The position numbers and the translations under genes were made by a program. Below, in pieces: positions 8,507 to 16,958 of a stretch of DNA of 35,242 nucleotides; within the stretch, counting starts at the first letter, position 1, and the number at the start of each line of letters is the position of its first letter. The DNA is from Planctomycetota bacterium (GTDB lineage: Bacteria; Planctomycetota; Planctomycetia; Pirellulales; Pirellulaceae), in contig JAPOIJ010000036.1 of assembly GCA_029979005.1 (NCBI GenBank), positions 1 through 35,242 on the forward strand. The letters are read 5' to 3'. Below the pieces are notes generated by a model. That model searched no databases and had not been told where the DNA came from. It worked only from the letters and a program-made list of their open reading frames with translations.

Positions 8507-8895
8507 GTTAGGTAGATTCAAACCTGCCATCACGTTCAAGTCGTGCGGAAACTTCAAGATGGGGTTAAGCCCCCTCATTTGTCGCGAATGTGTTCCGAAA
8601 CTAGCGCTGCGCCGCGACCGAACTCCAAAGCCCCAGACTCTGAATCATGCGGTTCGCAAGCATTCACATGCATAGGTTCAACGCTGACAAAATGTACCGC
8701 TCACTTTATTTCAAGTAACCAATTCGGTTGCCAGCACCCCATCAAACATTACACAAGAATTACATTTGGCAAACACGCCAAACGTAATCTTTTCGTTGCT
8801 TTTCCCTATACTTTCAGCAGTCGATCGCGTGGCTTCAGCAAGCCATTGCTTTCGGATTCTCCAATCGGACAATCCCCATAGATAGGAATCTTTTC
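8507..8895. other. 389-bp intergenic region before the desaturase
   Basis: No convincing gene is seen. A 112-codon plus-strand open frame (8543-8881) has low-quality composition and no ribosome site. A small GGGG-TTAAG-CCCC hairpin near 8563-8575 could be a weak end signal for the kinase transcript. The main structure is the inverted repeat at 8759-8788. Confidence 0.6.
8759..8788. promoter_or_regulatory. 12-bp inverted repeat upstream of desaturase
   Basis: ATTACATTTGGC and GCCAAACGTAAT form arms that pair at 11 of 12 positions around a 6-nt loop. The core is TTGGC-N6-GCCAA. It lies about 107 bp before the desaturase ATG. No long T run follows (only CTTTTCG), so an operator for a dimeric regulator is more likely than a terminator. 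Both uses are inference. Confidence 0.5.
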
Positions 8896-9999
8896 ATGGC
8901 ATCGGTAACGGAACCCACTCGCACAGAACCCACTCGTACGGAAAGAGTCATTCCCGTAAAGCCATCAAACGTAACTTGCACAACTACTGACACACACCCA
9001 AGCGAAATTACACCTGCTTCTTACTCCCCAATCCCAATCGAATCCGGGACGGATTTACCAGTCACTCATGAACACACCAGTGAAGATTCCGTTGCACGAC
9101 GTCTCGTCATTCTAGGGACTGTCCTTTTTCCCCTGGCCGGATTAATTGCGGCGATCATTATCGCGTCGCAATATGGAATGGTGCGCTGGATCGACATTGT
9201 CATGCTTGTCGGGGGCTGGTACCTCACAGGGATGGGTATCACGATTGGTTACCACCGCATGCTCACCCATCGATCCTTTGAAACAGTAGCACCAATCAGG
9301 GCATTCTGGACAGCCATGGGAGCGTTCGCAGTCGAAGGGTCACCAATTGACTGGTGCATGGTTCACCGAAAACACCATCAATTCTCAGATCATGAAGGCG
9401 ACCCTCATTCCCCCCATCTTCATGACGGGGGTTTTCTCAATCAGCTAAAGGGTTTCTGGCATTCCCATACTGGCTGGCTCTTCAACTCAAACTGGTCAAA
9501 AGTGGAGCGCAAAAAGTACGTTCCCGATCTATTAGAAGACAAGCTGCTAATGGCGATTGACAACCATTACGTCAGTTGGGTTACTGCCAGCTTACTGATC
9601 CCAGCCATGATTGGCGGTGCCGTCGCACTTCTCACTCCGGGGTTTTCATTGACCAGTGTCGCCGCTGGAGCCGGGCTCGGTTTACTATGGGGTGGACTGG
9701 CCCGCGTTTGCGTTTCTCATCACATCACCTGGTCGATCAACTCCATTTGCCACATCTTTGGATCGCAGGACTATAAATCCTCAGACGACTCTCGAAATAA
9801 CGTTTTCTTTGGCTTTTTAAGCCATGGCGAAGGCTGGCATAACAACCACCATGCCTTCCCAACCTCAGCAAGACACGGGCTCAAATGGTGGCAATTTGAT
9901 CTGAGTTGGGTCGTCATTCGAACGCTGGAAAAAATGGGGCTTGCATGGAATGTGAAACTGCCTTCCCCAAAACAACTTGAGAGCCGCGCCCTTAATTAG
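8896..9999 (+). CDS. Acyl-lipid/acyl-CoA delta-9-type fatty acid desaturase
   Basis: A 367-residue integral membrane di-iron enzyme that inserts a double bond into fatty acyl chains and tunes membrane fluidity. The three histidine boxes of the stearoyl-CoA desaturase family are intact: H120RMLTH125, H157RKHH161 and H315NNHH319. Hydrophobic segments at about 70-92, 95-115 and 220-265 flank them. The first 65 residues are an extra hydrophilic Thr/Pro/Glu-rich tail with a tandem TEPTR repeat (a direct DNA repeat at about 8907-8941). The start ATG has AGGA 8 nt upstream. No cytochrome b5 domain is present, so an external electron donor is needed. It is monocistronic, with a notable inverted repeat upstream. 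Regio-specificity cannot be told from sequence. Confidence 0.92.
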   Translation: MASVTEPTRTEPTRTERVIPVKPSNVTCTTTDTHPSEITPASYSPIPIESGTDLPVTHEHTSEDSVARRLVILGTVLFPLAGLIAAIIIASQYGMVRWIDIVMLVGGWYLTGMGITIGYHRMLTHRSFETVAPIRAFWTAMGAFAVEGSPIDWCMVHRKHHQFSDHEGDPHSPHLHDGGFLNQLKGFWHSHTGWLFNSNWSKVERKKYVPDLLEDKLLMAIDNHYVSWVTASLLIPAMIGGAVALLTPGFSLTSVAAGAGLGLLWGGLARVCVSHHITWSINSICHIFGSQDYKSSDDSRNNVFFGFLSHGEGWHNNHHAFPTSARHGLKWWQFDLSWVVIRTLEKMGLAWNVKLPSPKQLESRALN

Positions 10000-10277
10000 T
10001 CTGTTTTATTTTGGCCGCTCGGCTAAACACTCCGAAAAATTTGCCGCAACGAACCGCTTGGACGAGCTGGAAACCGAATCCTAAGCTCCACAGGACAGAT
10101 GTGAAAGTTTGACGAAACTGCGGAAAACACGGGGAACATTTATTCAATCCACGTTTTTCAGGCAGATTTGGTCAACGCGCTGTGGTTTCATCACGAACAC
10201 TTCCTCGTTCAGCCAGCAATCATTCGCGTGGTAGGAACAAGATGGTTTGAATTTTTTTCACGCATGAGGGCAGGGCA

Positions 10278-10577
10278 ATGAGTAGGTCGTTTAAACGTTT
10301 GACGTTAATAGGCGGATTATTGCTTCTGGTATCACAAGGGGGCTGCAACCTTCCGGGTTCGGGCAAGAAATCTCAGTCTTTCCTCTCCGCAAGGCCAGGC
10401 AGTTCGACCTACTCGGCTAATTATCGACCCTCAGGCCAAAGCATGTACGGCAGTCAAGCTTTTTCTGAAGTCGGTGACAAAACGAACAACCAACTCCCAT
10501 CCGGCTACTACACGCTTCCACCTGGATTTACCGGTTCTGCCTTGACTTCCAATCAACCCGTAACCCAATCCTGCTGA
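10278..10577 (+). CDS. Small secreted, possibly lipoprotein, hypothetical
   Basis: A 99-residue protein of unknown function. Basic MSRSFKRL followed by the hydrophobic stretch LIGGLLLLVS and then QGGC (Cys at about 23) looks like a lipoprotein signal peptide. The residue at -3 is Gln rather than Leu, so the lipobox is weak. The mature part is Ser/Gly/Tyr/Pro-rich and probably disordered (STYSANYRPSGQSMYG), ending in Cys. A purine-rich GAGGGCAGGG sits just before the ATG and supports this start. The 278 bp upstream (10000-10277) holds no other gene; a short GCCG-CT-CGGC hairpin at 10014-10023 is the only structure I see there. Confidence 0.6.
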   Translation: MSRSFKRLTLIGGLLLLVSQGGCNLPGSGKKSQSFLSARPGSSTYSANYRPSGQSMYGSQAFSEVGDKTNNQLPSGYYTLPPGFTGSALTSNQPVTQSC

Positions 10578-10725
10578 GGAACCTAAGAGATTTCGGCACC
10601 GTGCGTGCTGACGACCGGCAAATCCCATCTCTTCTTTGGGAATCAATCTGCCCTCGGTAAATCGCGACAGCAATTTGAAGCTGTAGCTAAGCGCGTAAAC
10701 TTTTCGGCTTCGCGCTCGTACGAAA

Positions 10726-11466
10726 CTACTTCTCCACCGGTTTTTTCAAGAACCGGTAACCGGCGTCTCTGATCGTCAAAAAATGTACCGGCTCCGATGG
10801 ATTAAGTTCGAAAGTTTTGCGCAATTGACGCAGAACTTGATCCGGAGCACGAGTGTTCATATTCCCGTGCATTCCCCAAACTTCTTCTAAAAGTTTTGCC
10901 CGGGGCACAACAAGCCCCTCGTTCATAACAAAAAACTTCAATACCTTTATCTGCAATTGAGTGAGCCTCGCTGCTTTTCCCCTCACAGATACCTCATAGG
11001 TTTGGAAATTGACGACGGCGTCTCCAAATTCATATTCAACCACATGCTTGACCGCTGGACTGCCGCCACCCGTTCCAATACCTGCGTTTTGAAACAGTAA
11101 GTTTTTTACTCGAGCCAACAACTCCTCCAGCTCAAATGGTTTGACAAGATACTGGCTCGCTCCAACTTCAAACCCGCGGGTACGATCTTCCGAAAGCGTT
11201 CTCGCGCTTAACATCAGTATTGGCATCCGCTCTCCCGACTGACGTACTTGTTCGCAAACTTCATATCCACTCATCCCCGGTAACATCAAGTCAAGCACGA
11301 TCAAATCAACAGGCAAATCCGCATTCTTAACTGTATTCAATGCAGCCAAGCCATCACCTACTGTCGTCACCAAAAAACCTTCAGCCTCGAGGTTAAATTT
11401 GATGCCGACCGCCAAGTGCTCTTCATCTTCGACAACTAGAATATGTTTCTTATTTTCCAAGTTCAT
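10726..11466 (-). CDS. OmpR/PhoB-family response regulator
   Basis: A 246-residue two-component DNA-binding regulator. The receiver domain (about 8-125) has acidic-pocket residues E13/D14, phospho-acceptor D59 in LIVLDLMLPG, S87 in the Thr/Ser position and K109 in YLVKPF. The C-terminal winged helix (about 150-240) shows LTQLQIKVLKFFV and IRDAGYRFLKKP. The open frame extends 50 codons further upstream, but that extension overlaps the kinase gene and has no family match. The ATG at 11466, beginning MNLENKKHILVVEDEE, fits the family and falls 28 bp after the kinase stop. It is therefore almost certainly co-transcribed with the kinase. Target genes are unknown. Confidence 0.92.
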   Translation of the reverse strand: MNLENKKHILVVEDEEHLAVGIKFNLEAEGFLVTTVGDGLAALNTVKNADLPVDLIVLDLMLPGMSGYEVCEQVRQSGERMPILMLSARTLSEDRTRGFEVGASQYLVKPFELEELLARVKNLLFQNAGIGTGGGSPAVKHVVEYEFGDAVVNFQTYEVSVRGKAARLTQLQIKVLKFFVMNEGLVVPRAKLLEEVWGMHGNMNTRAPDQVLRQLRKTFELNPSEPVHFLTIRDAGYRFLKKPVEK

Positions 11467-11494
11467 CACTTCGTGCTCTTTGATTCGTGAATTT

Positions 11495-12445
11495 TCAACT
11501 CGACTTTTCAGTCGACTTTGCATTCCCTGAGGAGTAATGAGCCAAGGCGTTCGGCAGTCGCACCTCAAATACTGTTCCCAACCGCTTATCACGATCGAGC
11601 ACCGCAACTTTACCACCCAGTCTTTTTACGAGCGTTCTAACGATGTAGAGCCCTAAACCCGTTCCAGGTTTTTTTCGCTGCAATTCCGCGCCCAAACGAA
11701 AAAACCTCCCAAACACCTTTCGTCGAAATCCCTTCGGGATTCCCTCGCCGTTATCAGAAATTTCAATCACAATATTTTCACCAACGATCCGCGAAGCCAC
11801 TTGCACCTGCGGTGGTGAACCAGCGTACTTCACAGCATTGTCGATTAAGTTCCTGAAAATCATTACAGCATCAACGCGGTCGGCTTTGATTTGACAATCA
11901 CATAAATCGAGCTCGATTACCGATTCATCAATACGATAACGCGCACTTACCGTCGCCGCACAACCGACCAACAACTCTCCAAGATCGATAGTCTCAACTT
12001 CCTCACCGACATGCTTGCGTTCAATATTTCCCGCGTCGAGCAGGTGGCTGATTAGGCCATCCAGTCGTTCCACATCCGCCATCATGAATTGCTGAAACTT
12101 ATCTCTCTGCTCTAAATCCACATCTCGCATGCTCATGGTTTGAAGATACAGTTTCAGCGAAGCGATGGGGGATTTTAGTTCATGCGTAACACTGTCGATA
12201 AAATTTGATTGGCGGCGAGTAAGATTAATCGCCTTAATCGATAGCGATAAATACATCACAACGCCAATCAACACGACCAGGAAAAGCAAACTCCCAACCG
12301 ACAACATCGTCCAGTAATATTGAGGCTGACGATTCGTCGCACCGCTAATGCTCATCAGCACCCAACCCACAGTCAGTGCTACGATAATCAGGATTAACGT
12401 AACGCCTAGGGTGATTGGAAATCGAAGGGAGCGACGTTCAAACAT
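11495..12445 (-). CDS. Membrane sensor histidine kinase
   Basis: A 316-residue inner-membrane kinase, the partner of the regulator just downstream. Two membrane segments (about 11-33 and 46-68) enclose only about a dozen extracytoplasmic residues, so there is no room for a periplasmic sensor domain. Signals may come from within the membrane or the cytoplasm. The dimerisation/phosphoacceptor segment has H88 in DSVTHELKSPIASL. The ATPase domain carries the N box (FRNLIDNAVKYA), G1 box (DNGEGIP) and G2 box (GTGLGLYIV). No HAMP or PAS domain is seen. It lies 81 bp downstream of glnS on the same strand and 28 bp before the regulator. A glnS-kinase-regulator transcript is possible but not proven. 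Confidence 0.92.
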   Translation of the reverse strand: MFERRSLRFPITLGVTLILIIVALTVGWVLMSISGATNRQPQYYWTMLSVGSLLFLVVLIGVVMYLSLSIKAINLTRRQSNFIDSVTHELKSPIASLKLYLQTMSMRDVDLEQRDKFQQFMMADVERLDGLISHLLDAGNIERKHVGEEVETIDLGELLVGCAATVSARYRIDESVIELDLCDCQIKADRVDAVMIFRNLIDNAVKYAGSPPQVQVASRIVGENIVIEISDNGEGIPKGFRRKVFGRFFRLGAELQRKKPGTGLGLYIVRTLVKRLGGKVAVLDRDKRLGTVFEVRLPNALAHYSSGNAKSTEKSS

Positions 12446-12526
12446 CGTTCAAAGCCTAAAAAACTAATAAACCGCCCGAGGCCAATTATACTTCGCAGAG
12501 TGTACCACGGTCTAGCGACGGATACC

Positions 12527-14221
12527 TCAAGATCCCTTGCCACCTTTTTTCTGCTGCTTTGACCACGCATCTTTCAGCGTTACCGTGCGATTAAACACGA
12601 GCTTTTCTGGTTGAGAATCTTTCGAATCGACACAAAAGTAGCCGTTTCTCACAAACTGAAAGGAATCCCCTGCGTTTGCATCCGCCAGGATTGGCTCCAC
12701 TTTGGCGTTTTGCATCACCACTAAAGCATTGGGATTAATTAGATCCTTCCAGTCTTTCCCGTCGGGAACATCAGCCGGATTTTCGTTTTCAAACATAACA
12801 TCATAGAGCCTTACTTCGGCATCAATTGCATGCTTCGCCGAAATCCAATGGATCGTCCCTTTCACTTTGCGACCATCCGGGGCTTTACCGCCTGATGTTT
12901 CAGGATCGTAAGTGCATCTTAACTCAACGATTTCACCCTTCTCATCCTTAACCACTTCATTGCATTTGAGGAAAAATGCGTTCCGTAATCTGACTTCCCC
13001 GCCAACAGTCAACCGGAAGAACTTTTTAGGGGCGTCCTCCATGAAATCGGATCGCTCAATATACAATTCCCGGCCGAATGGAACCTCTCTCGTCCCGGCA
13101 TTTTCATCCTCTGGATTGATCCCTGTCACCCTCATCTCGAATTCGTCCTCGGGATAGTTCTCAATCACAACTTTGAGCGGATCGAGAACGCCTGTCACCC
13201 GCGGAGCAACTCGATTCAAGTGCTCACGAATACAAAGGTTCAACAATGCAATGTCAGTCGTGCTGTTGTGCTTGGTAATCCCAACACGTTTCGCAAAACT
13301 ACGAATGGATTCCGGAGTAAACCCTCTCCTTCGGAAACCGGATATCGTTGGCATCCTCGGATCATCCCACCCCTCAACAAAACCACCGGACACTAACTCA
13401 GTCAGCTTACGTTTACTCATCATCGTGTTGGAAATCACCAACTTTGCAAACTCGATCTGCTGTGGATGGTGCACCTCGAGTTGGCCAATGTACCAATCAT
13501 ACAGGGGACGGTGCTGCTCAAACTCCAGCGTACAAACTGAATGCGTGATGCCCTCGATCGAATCGCTTTGCCCGTGAGCCCAATCGTAATTGGGGTAAAT
13601 GCACCACTGATCTCCCGTGCGGTGATGAGTCGCGTGTCGAATACGATACATCGCCGGATCCCGCAAATTCATATTGTCGGAATTCATGTCAATTTTTGCA
13701 CGTAAGGTTTTTTCACCGTCTGCAAATTCACCATTCTTCATCCGCGAAAATAAGTCGAGATTCTCCTCGACTGTTCTATCCCGATAAGGACTGTTCTTTC
13801 CGGGCTTATCCCAGCCTCCGCGATATTCCCGGACTTCCTCCACAGTCTGATCACAGACGTAAGCCTTCCCCTGCTTGATTAACTCAATTGCCCAGAGGTA
13901 CAGTTTTTCAAAATAGTCTGATGCAAAAAATTCGGCATCCCATTCGAACCCTAACCAGCGAATATCTTCGCGGATTGAATCGACGAATTCGGTATCTTCT
14001 TTTTCCGGATTGGTATCATCGAAGCGCAGGTTGCATTTTCCACCAAACTCCTCAGCCAATCCGAAATTGAGACAAATGGATTTCGCATGCCCAATGTGAA
14101 GGTAACCATTTGGCTCTGGCGGGAACCTCGTGTGAACTCGTCCATCGTTTTTACCGTTGGCAACATCGTCGGAAACCCTTTGGCGAATAAAATCTAGCGA
14201 TTTGTGTTCGGACTCGTTCAT
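12527..14221 (-). CDS. glnS: Glutaminyl-tRNA synthetase
   Basis: Class I synthetase charging tRNA-Gln directly; 564 residues against 554 in E. coli. The HIGH motif is in [12 protein letters not shown] (residues 42-45 from the chosen start) and the KMSKS-like motif is MMSKRKL at about 273-279. GlnRS-type anticodon-binding beta-barrels occupy the C-terminal third, with [16 protein letters not shown] near the end. The frame can open 9 codons earlier at a TTG (14248). I prefer the ATG at 14221, giving [16 protein letters not shown]. It diverges from pepE across a 259-bp region. GlnRS is not universal in bacteria, and its presence here matters because GatC/GatA are encoded 20 kb away in the same window. 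Confidence 0.96.
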   Translation of the reverse strand: MNESEHKSLDFIRQRVSDDVANGKNDGRVHTRFPPEPNGYLHIGHAKSICLNFGLAEEFGGKCNLRFDDTNPEKEDTEFVDSIREDIRWLGFEWDAEFFASDYFEKLYLWAIELIKQGKAYVCDQTVEEVREYRGGWDKPGKNSPYRDRTVEENLDLFSRMKNGEFADGEKTLRAKIDMNSDNMNLRDPAMYRIRHATHHRTGDQWCIYPNYDWAHGQSDSIEGITHSVCTLEFEQHRPLYDWYIGQLEVHHPQQIEFAKLVISNTMMSKRKLTELVSGGFVEGWDDPRMPTISGFRRRGFTPESIRSFAKRVGITKHNSTTDIALLNLCIREHLNRVAPRVTGVLDPLKVVIENYPEDEFEMRVTGINPEDENAGTREVPFGRELYIERSDFMEDAPKKFFRLTVGGEVRLRNAFFLKCNEVVKDEKGEIVELRCTYDPETSGGKAPDGRKVKGTIHWISAKHAIDAEVRLYDVMFENENPADVPDGKDWKDLINPNALVVMQNAKVEPILADANAGDSFQFVRNGYFCVDSKDSQPEKLVFNRTVTLKDAWSKQQKKGGKGS

Positions 14222-14480
14222 TACAGATTTACTCTCATTTTGTTGCAAAGCTCGCGATTGAGGCCAAATCTTTTGACATCAATCTTCGACTCGAATCGTA
14301 ACGGATAAAGCTATTTTGGGCGAGGGGAAGTCCCTTTTTCTACTGAATCCACCCGTTCTCTCAGGAATCAGGAAACTACCGATTCAGCCCTCACGGCAAC
14401 TCGGTTACAATCCCCTTAACAGGGTCCAATTTTTCTTCGACAAGGACCGTAAACGCGGAAAGCCTGAGGGACGATTCAAG

Positions 14481-15179
14481 ATGCGAAACCTACTTTTGAT
14501 CAGCAGTTCTCGCGTGCATGGCACTGAATTTCTGGAGCACTGCCGGGACGCCATCGCTGAACATCTTGCAGGTTGCCAATCGCTCCTGTTTGTTCCTTAC
14601 GCCCTCCAAGATCATCGGAAATACGCGGATCTTGTTGCCTCAGCTTTGGCACCCATCGGCATAGAGGTCAATTCAATTCACAACGCAACTGATGTTCGGG
14701 CAAGTGTGCAGCAGGCAGAAGCTATTTTTATCGGTGGGGGTAATACATTCCGACTGCTGAAAACAATCTACGATCTTCAACTGAGAGAACCACTTCGTGA
14801 GGCAGTGCAGGGGAGTGGCAAGCCGTATATGGGAAGTTCGGCGGGAACCAACATGGCTTGCCCCACAATTCGAACCTCAAACGACATGCCGATTGTGGAG
14901 CCCCCTTCCTTCGAGGCTCTGGACTTTATCCCATTTCAAATCAACCCTCACTTCATTGATGCCGACCCAAATTCAACCCACAAAGGAGAAACTCGCGAGC
15001 AACGCATTGCTGAGTTCCATGAGGAAAACACTACACCCGTCCTCGGATTGCGTGAAGGGAGTTGGTTGAAAGTTCAAAACGACCAGTGCACGCTCCATGG
15101 AAAAACCGGTGCTAAGCTTTTCCTCCCTAACACCAATCCAGCCGAGCTTCAATCAGGTGATCTCAGTCATCTTATTTGA
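14481..15179 (+). CDS. pepE: Peptidase E (alpha-aspartyl dipeptidase)
   Basis: A 232-residue cytoplasmic serine peptidase that hydrolyses dipeptides with N-terminal aspartate; E. coli PepE has 229 residues. Nucleophile S120 lies in YMGSSAGTNMACPT. D135 in SNDMPIVEP and H157 in QINPHF occupy the same positions as the residues known in the Salmonella enzyme. KGETREQRI is a further family signature. The open frame runs 55 codons further upstream (to 14316) without family similarity. The ATG at 14481, preceded by GAGGGA about 9 nt away, is the true start. It is convergent with gltX, with 49 bp between the stop codons and no clear terminator. Confidence 0.94.
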   Translation: MRNLLLISSSRVHGTEFLEHCRDAIAEHLAGCQSLLFVPYALQDHRKYADLVASALAPIGIEVNSIHNATDVRASVQQAEAIFIGGGNTFRLLKTIYDLQLREPLREAVQGSGKPYMGSSAGTNMACPTIRTSNDMPIVEPPSFEALDFIPFQINPHFIDADPNSTHKGETREQRIAEFHEENTTPVLGLREGSWLKVQNDQCTLHGKTGAKLFLPNTNPAELQSGDLSHLI

Positions 15180-15228
15180 CGATCCCCAACCATTTACTGC
15201 ATGCTTCGGCGAGCCCCCTCTCTCAGAG

Positions 15229-16815
15229 CTATTGATTCGCCTCCACTCGTTTGGCCAATTCATCCAAAGCGATTTGAATTCGATTGCAACACCGCTGACG
15301 GCCAAGAATTTCCAGCGTATCAAACATTCCAAAACCAGCTGCCTTTCCCGTCACGGCGACGCGAAGTGCGTGAATAACATCCCCGACGCCAATTCCCTGA
15401 TTTTCACAGAATCCATGAAGAGTCGTCTCCAGTGCCGCAGCATCAAAATCATCAGTGACGTTTAGGACTTTATTAAATTCAGCAAGCAGAAAACCGGCAT
15501 TGGCTGGTTTAACCATTCGCTTCTGGAAAGGCTTCTCGTCGAATTCCATATCCTCGTCAGCAATAAAAAAGGTATCGAACTTCAAAATATCGCCAGCCAT
15601 ACAGATCCGATCCCCGGCCGCTTCAACTATTTGAGAAATCAATTCTCCCTGCTCGCACGCAACTGGGTCGCTTACTAAATTTGCCTTCTGTAAAAACCCA
15701 AGACACATTTTTGTCTTCTGCTTGAGAGGCAATGCGTTCATATAAGACGCCTGAAACGACAACAATTTTTGACAATCAAAACTGGCTTCACTTCGAACAA
15801 TCCGATCAGCCGAAAAATGCTCAAGCATTTCTTCACGAGAGAAATCCTCTGTTTTGTCGTCGAGTGACCAACCAAGCAAGACGAGATAATTTAGAACGGC
15901 ATCTGGGAGAAAGCCGATGTCCCGGTAGAAATCAACTAAAACAGGATTAAAGGAATAGGGGTCTGCTTCGATGCCTATTCGATTGGCAATTTCAGCCCCG
16001 GCCTGATAAAGACGTTTGAAATCTTTATTATTTAAATACTGATCAATTTTCCTCTTGCTTAATTTATTCTTACTTCCCGGCTCGGCGACAAAGGGAATAT
16101 GAGCGTACTGAGGCATTTCATAACCCAGTGACTGAAGAATAAAAATCTGCCGGGGTGTGTTCGACAAGTGCTCGACGGCGCGAACAACATGCGTCACTTC
16201 AAAATCGTGGTCGTCAACCACATTGGCGAGATGATAAAGACACGTCCCATCGCCTCTCTGAATGACATGATCTGCCTCTCGCCCCCAGTCAAATGACACA
16301 TCACCGCGCACCAGGTCGTGAAACTCACACTTCCCATCTCGCGGCATTTTCAGACGAACCACAAATGAACGCCCTTGAGATTCAAATTCTGCCGCCTGTT
16401 CATCCGATTCAGCCATCCAGGTACGGCTATAAACAAAGTCTCTTTTTTCTTTTTCAGCCGCTTCACGTTCAGCTGCCATTTCCTCCGGACTGGAATAATC
16501 TCGGTAGGCATGCCCAGAAGCCAATAACTGATTTGCTGCAGCCTGATAGTGCTCCAATCGCTGAGACTGAAAATAGGGTGCGTGAGGACCGCCTACCTCC
16601 GGCCCCTCGTCCCAATCCAATCCTAACCAATTGAAACCGTCGAGAATTGGCTGCAAAGTCTCGTCCAAATTACGTCGAGTATCGGTATCGTCGATCCTTA
16701 GGACAAACTGCCCCCCTGCTTGTTTGGCCAATAACCAATTAAAAAGTGCCGTTCGAACGCCTCCTATATGAAGGTATCCGGTTGGACTCGGAGCAAAGCG
16801 TGTGCGAATCGTCAT
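15229..16815 (-). CDS. gltX: Glutamyl-tRNA synthetase with insertion after KLSKR
   Basis: Class I synthetase charging tRNA-Glu; 528 residues against about 470 usual. The HIGH-type motif is YLHIGGVR at 14-21 and the KMSKS-type motif is NKLSKRK at about 249-255. DDTDTRRN near the N-terminus is typical. Between KLSKR and GFLPDAVLNYL there are 45 residues where most bacterial enzymes have about 12, so there is a roughly 33-residue insertion including NKDFKRLYQAGAEIANRIG. The C-terminal helical anticodon-binding domain is present. I cannot tell from sequence whether it is discriminating or also charges tRNA-Gln. GlnRS encoded nearby makes a discriminating enzyme likely. It is 143 bp downstream of the basic-tail membrane protein on the same strand. 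Confidence 0.96.
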   Translation of the reverse strand: MTIRTRFAPSPTGYLHIGGVRTALFNWLLAKQAGGQFVLRIDDTDTRRNLDETLQPILDGFNWLGLDWDEGPEVGGPHAPYFQSQRLEHYQAAANQLLASGHAYRDYSSPEEMAAEREAAEKEKRDFVYSRTWMAESDEQAAEFESQGRSFVVRLKMPRDGKCEFHDLVRGDVSFDWGREADHVIQRGDGTCLYHLANVVDDHDFEVTHVVRAVEHLSNTPRQIFILQSLGYEMPQYAHIPFVAEPGSKNKLSKRKIDQYLNNKDFKRLYQAGAEIANRIGIEADPYSFNPVLVDFYRDIGFLPDAVLNYLVLLGWSLDDKTEDFSREEMLEHFSADRIVRSEASFDCQKLLSFQASYMNALPLKQKTKMCLGFLQKANLVSDPVACEQGELISQIVEAAGDRICMAGDILKFDTFFIADEDMEFDEKPFQKRMVKPANAGFLLAEFNKVLNVTDDFDAAALETTLHGFCENQGIGVGDVIHALRVAVTGKAAGFGMFDTLEILGRQRCCNRIQIALDELAKRVEANQ

Positions 16816-16871
16816 GAAATCGTCGTCTATCGATAGCGGAATTTTAAAATTGTAATCACCCGAGAGAAATG

Positions 16872-16890
16872 AACTCCTCTCTAAGGAGTT
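16872..16890 (-). terminator. Weak hairpin between membrane protein gene and gltX
   Basis: A perfect 7-bp AACTCCT / AGGAGTT stem with a 5-nt loop. On the minus strand it is followed only by CATTTCTC, not a full T run. It may partly end the upstream transcript or sit in the gltX leader. Confidence 0.35.
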
Positions 16891-16958
16891 TTAGCCTGAG
16901 CTTAGAGGTATCTTAGGCGAACATCGAGTTCAGGTGAAGGAGAAGCGACTATCAGAAA

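Noticed and set aside
8543..8881. 112-codon plus-strand open frame before the desaturase
   Set aside because: No ribosome site, no domain or signal, and it runs through the inverted repeat at 8759-8788; most likely chance.
8907..8941. Short tandem repeat in the desaturase N-terminus
   Set aside because: Only about two copies encoding TEPTR; probably a simple expansion in a disordered tail rather than a functional repeat array.
10690..10716. AGCGCG / CGCGCT hairpin after the response regulator
   Set aside because: The stem is perfect but the loop is 15 nt and no T run follows, so a terminator call is not supported.
10726..11616. Longer form of the response regulator starting at 11616
   Set aside because: The first 50 codons overlap the kinase gene and have no family similarity; the ATG at 11466 fits the receiver start.
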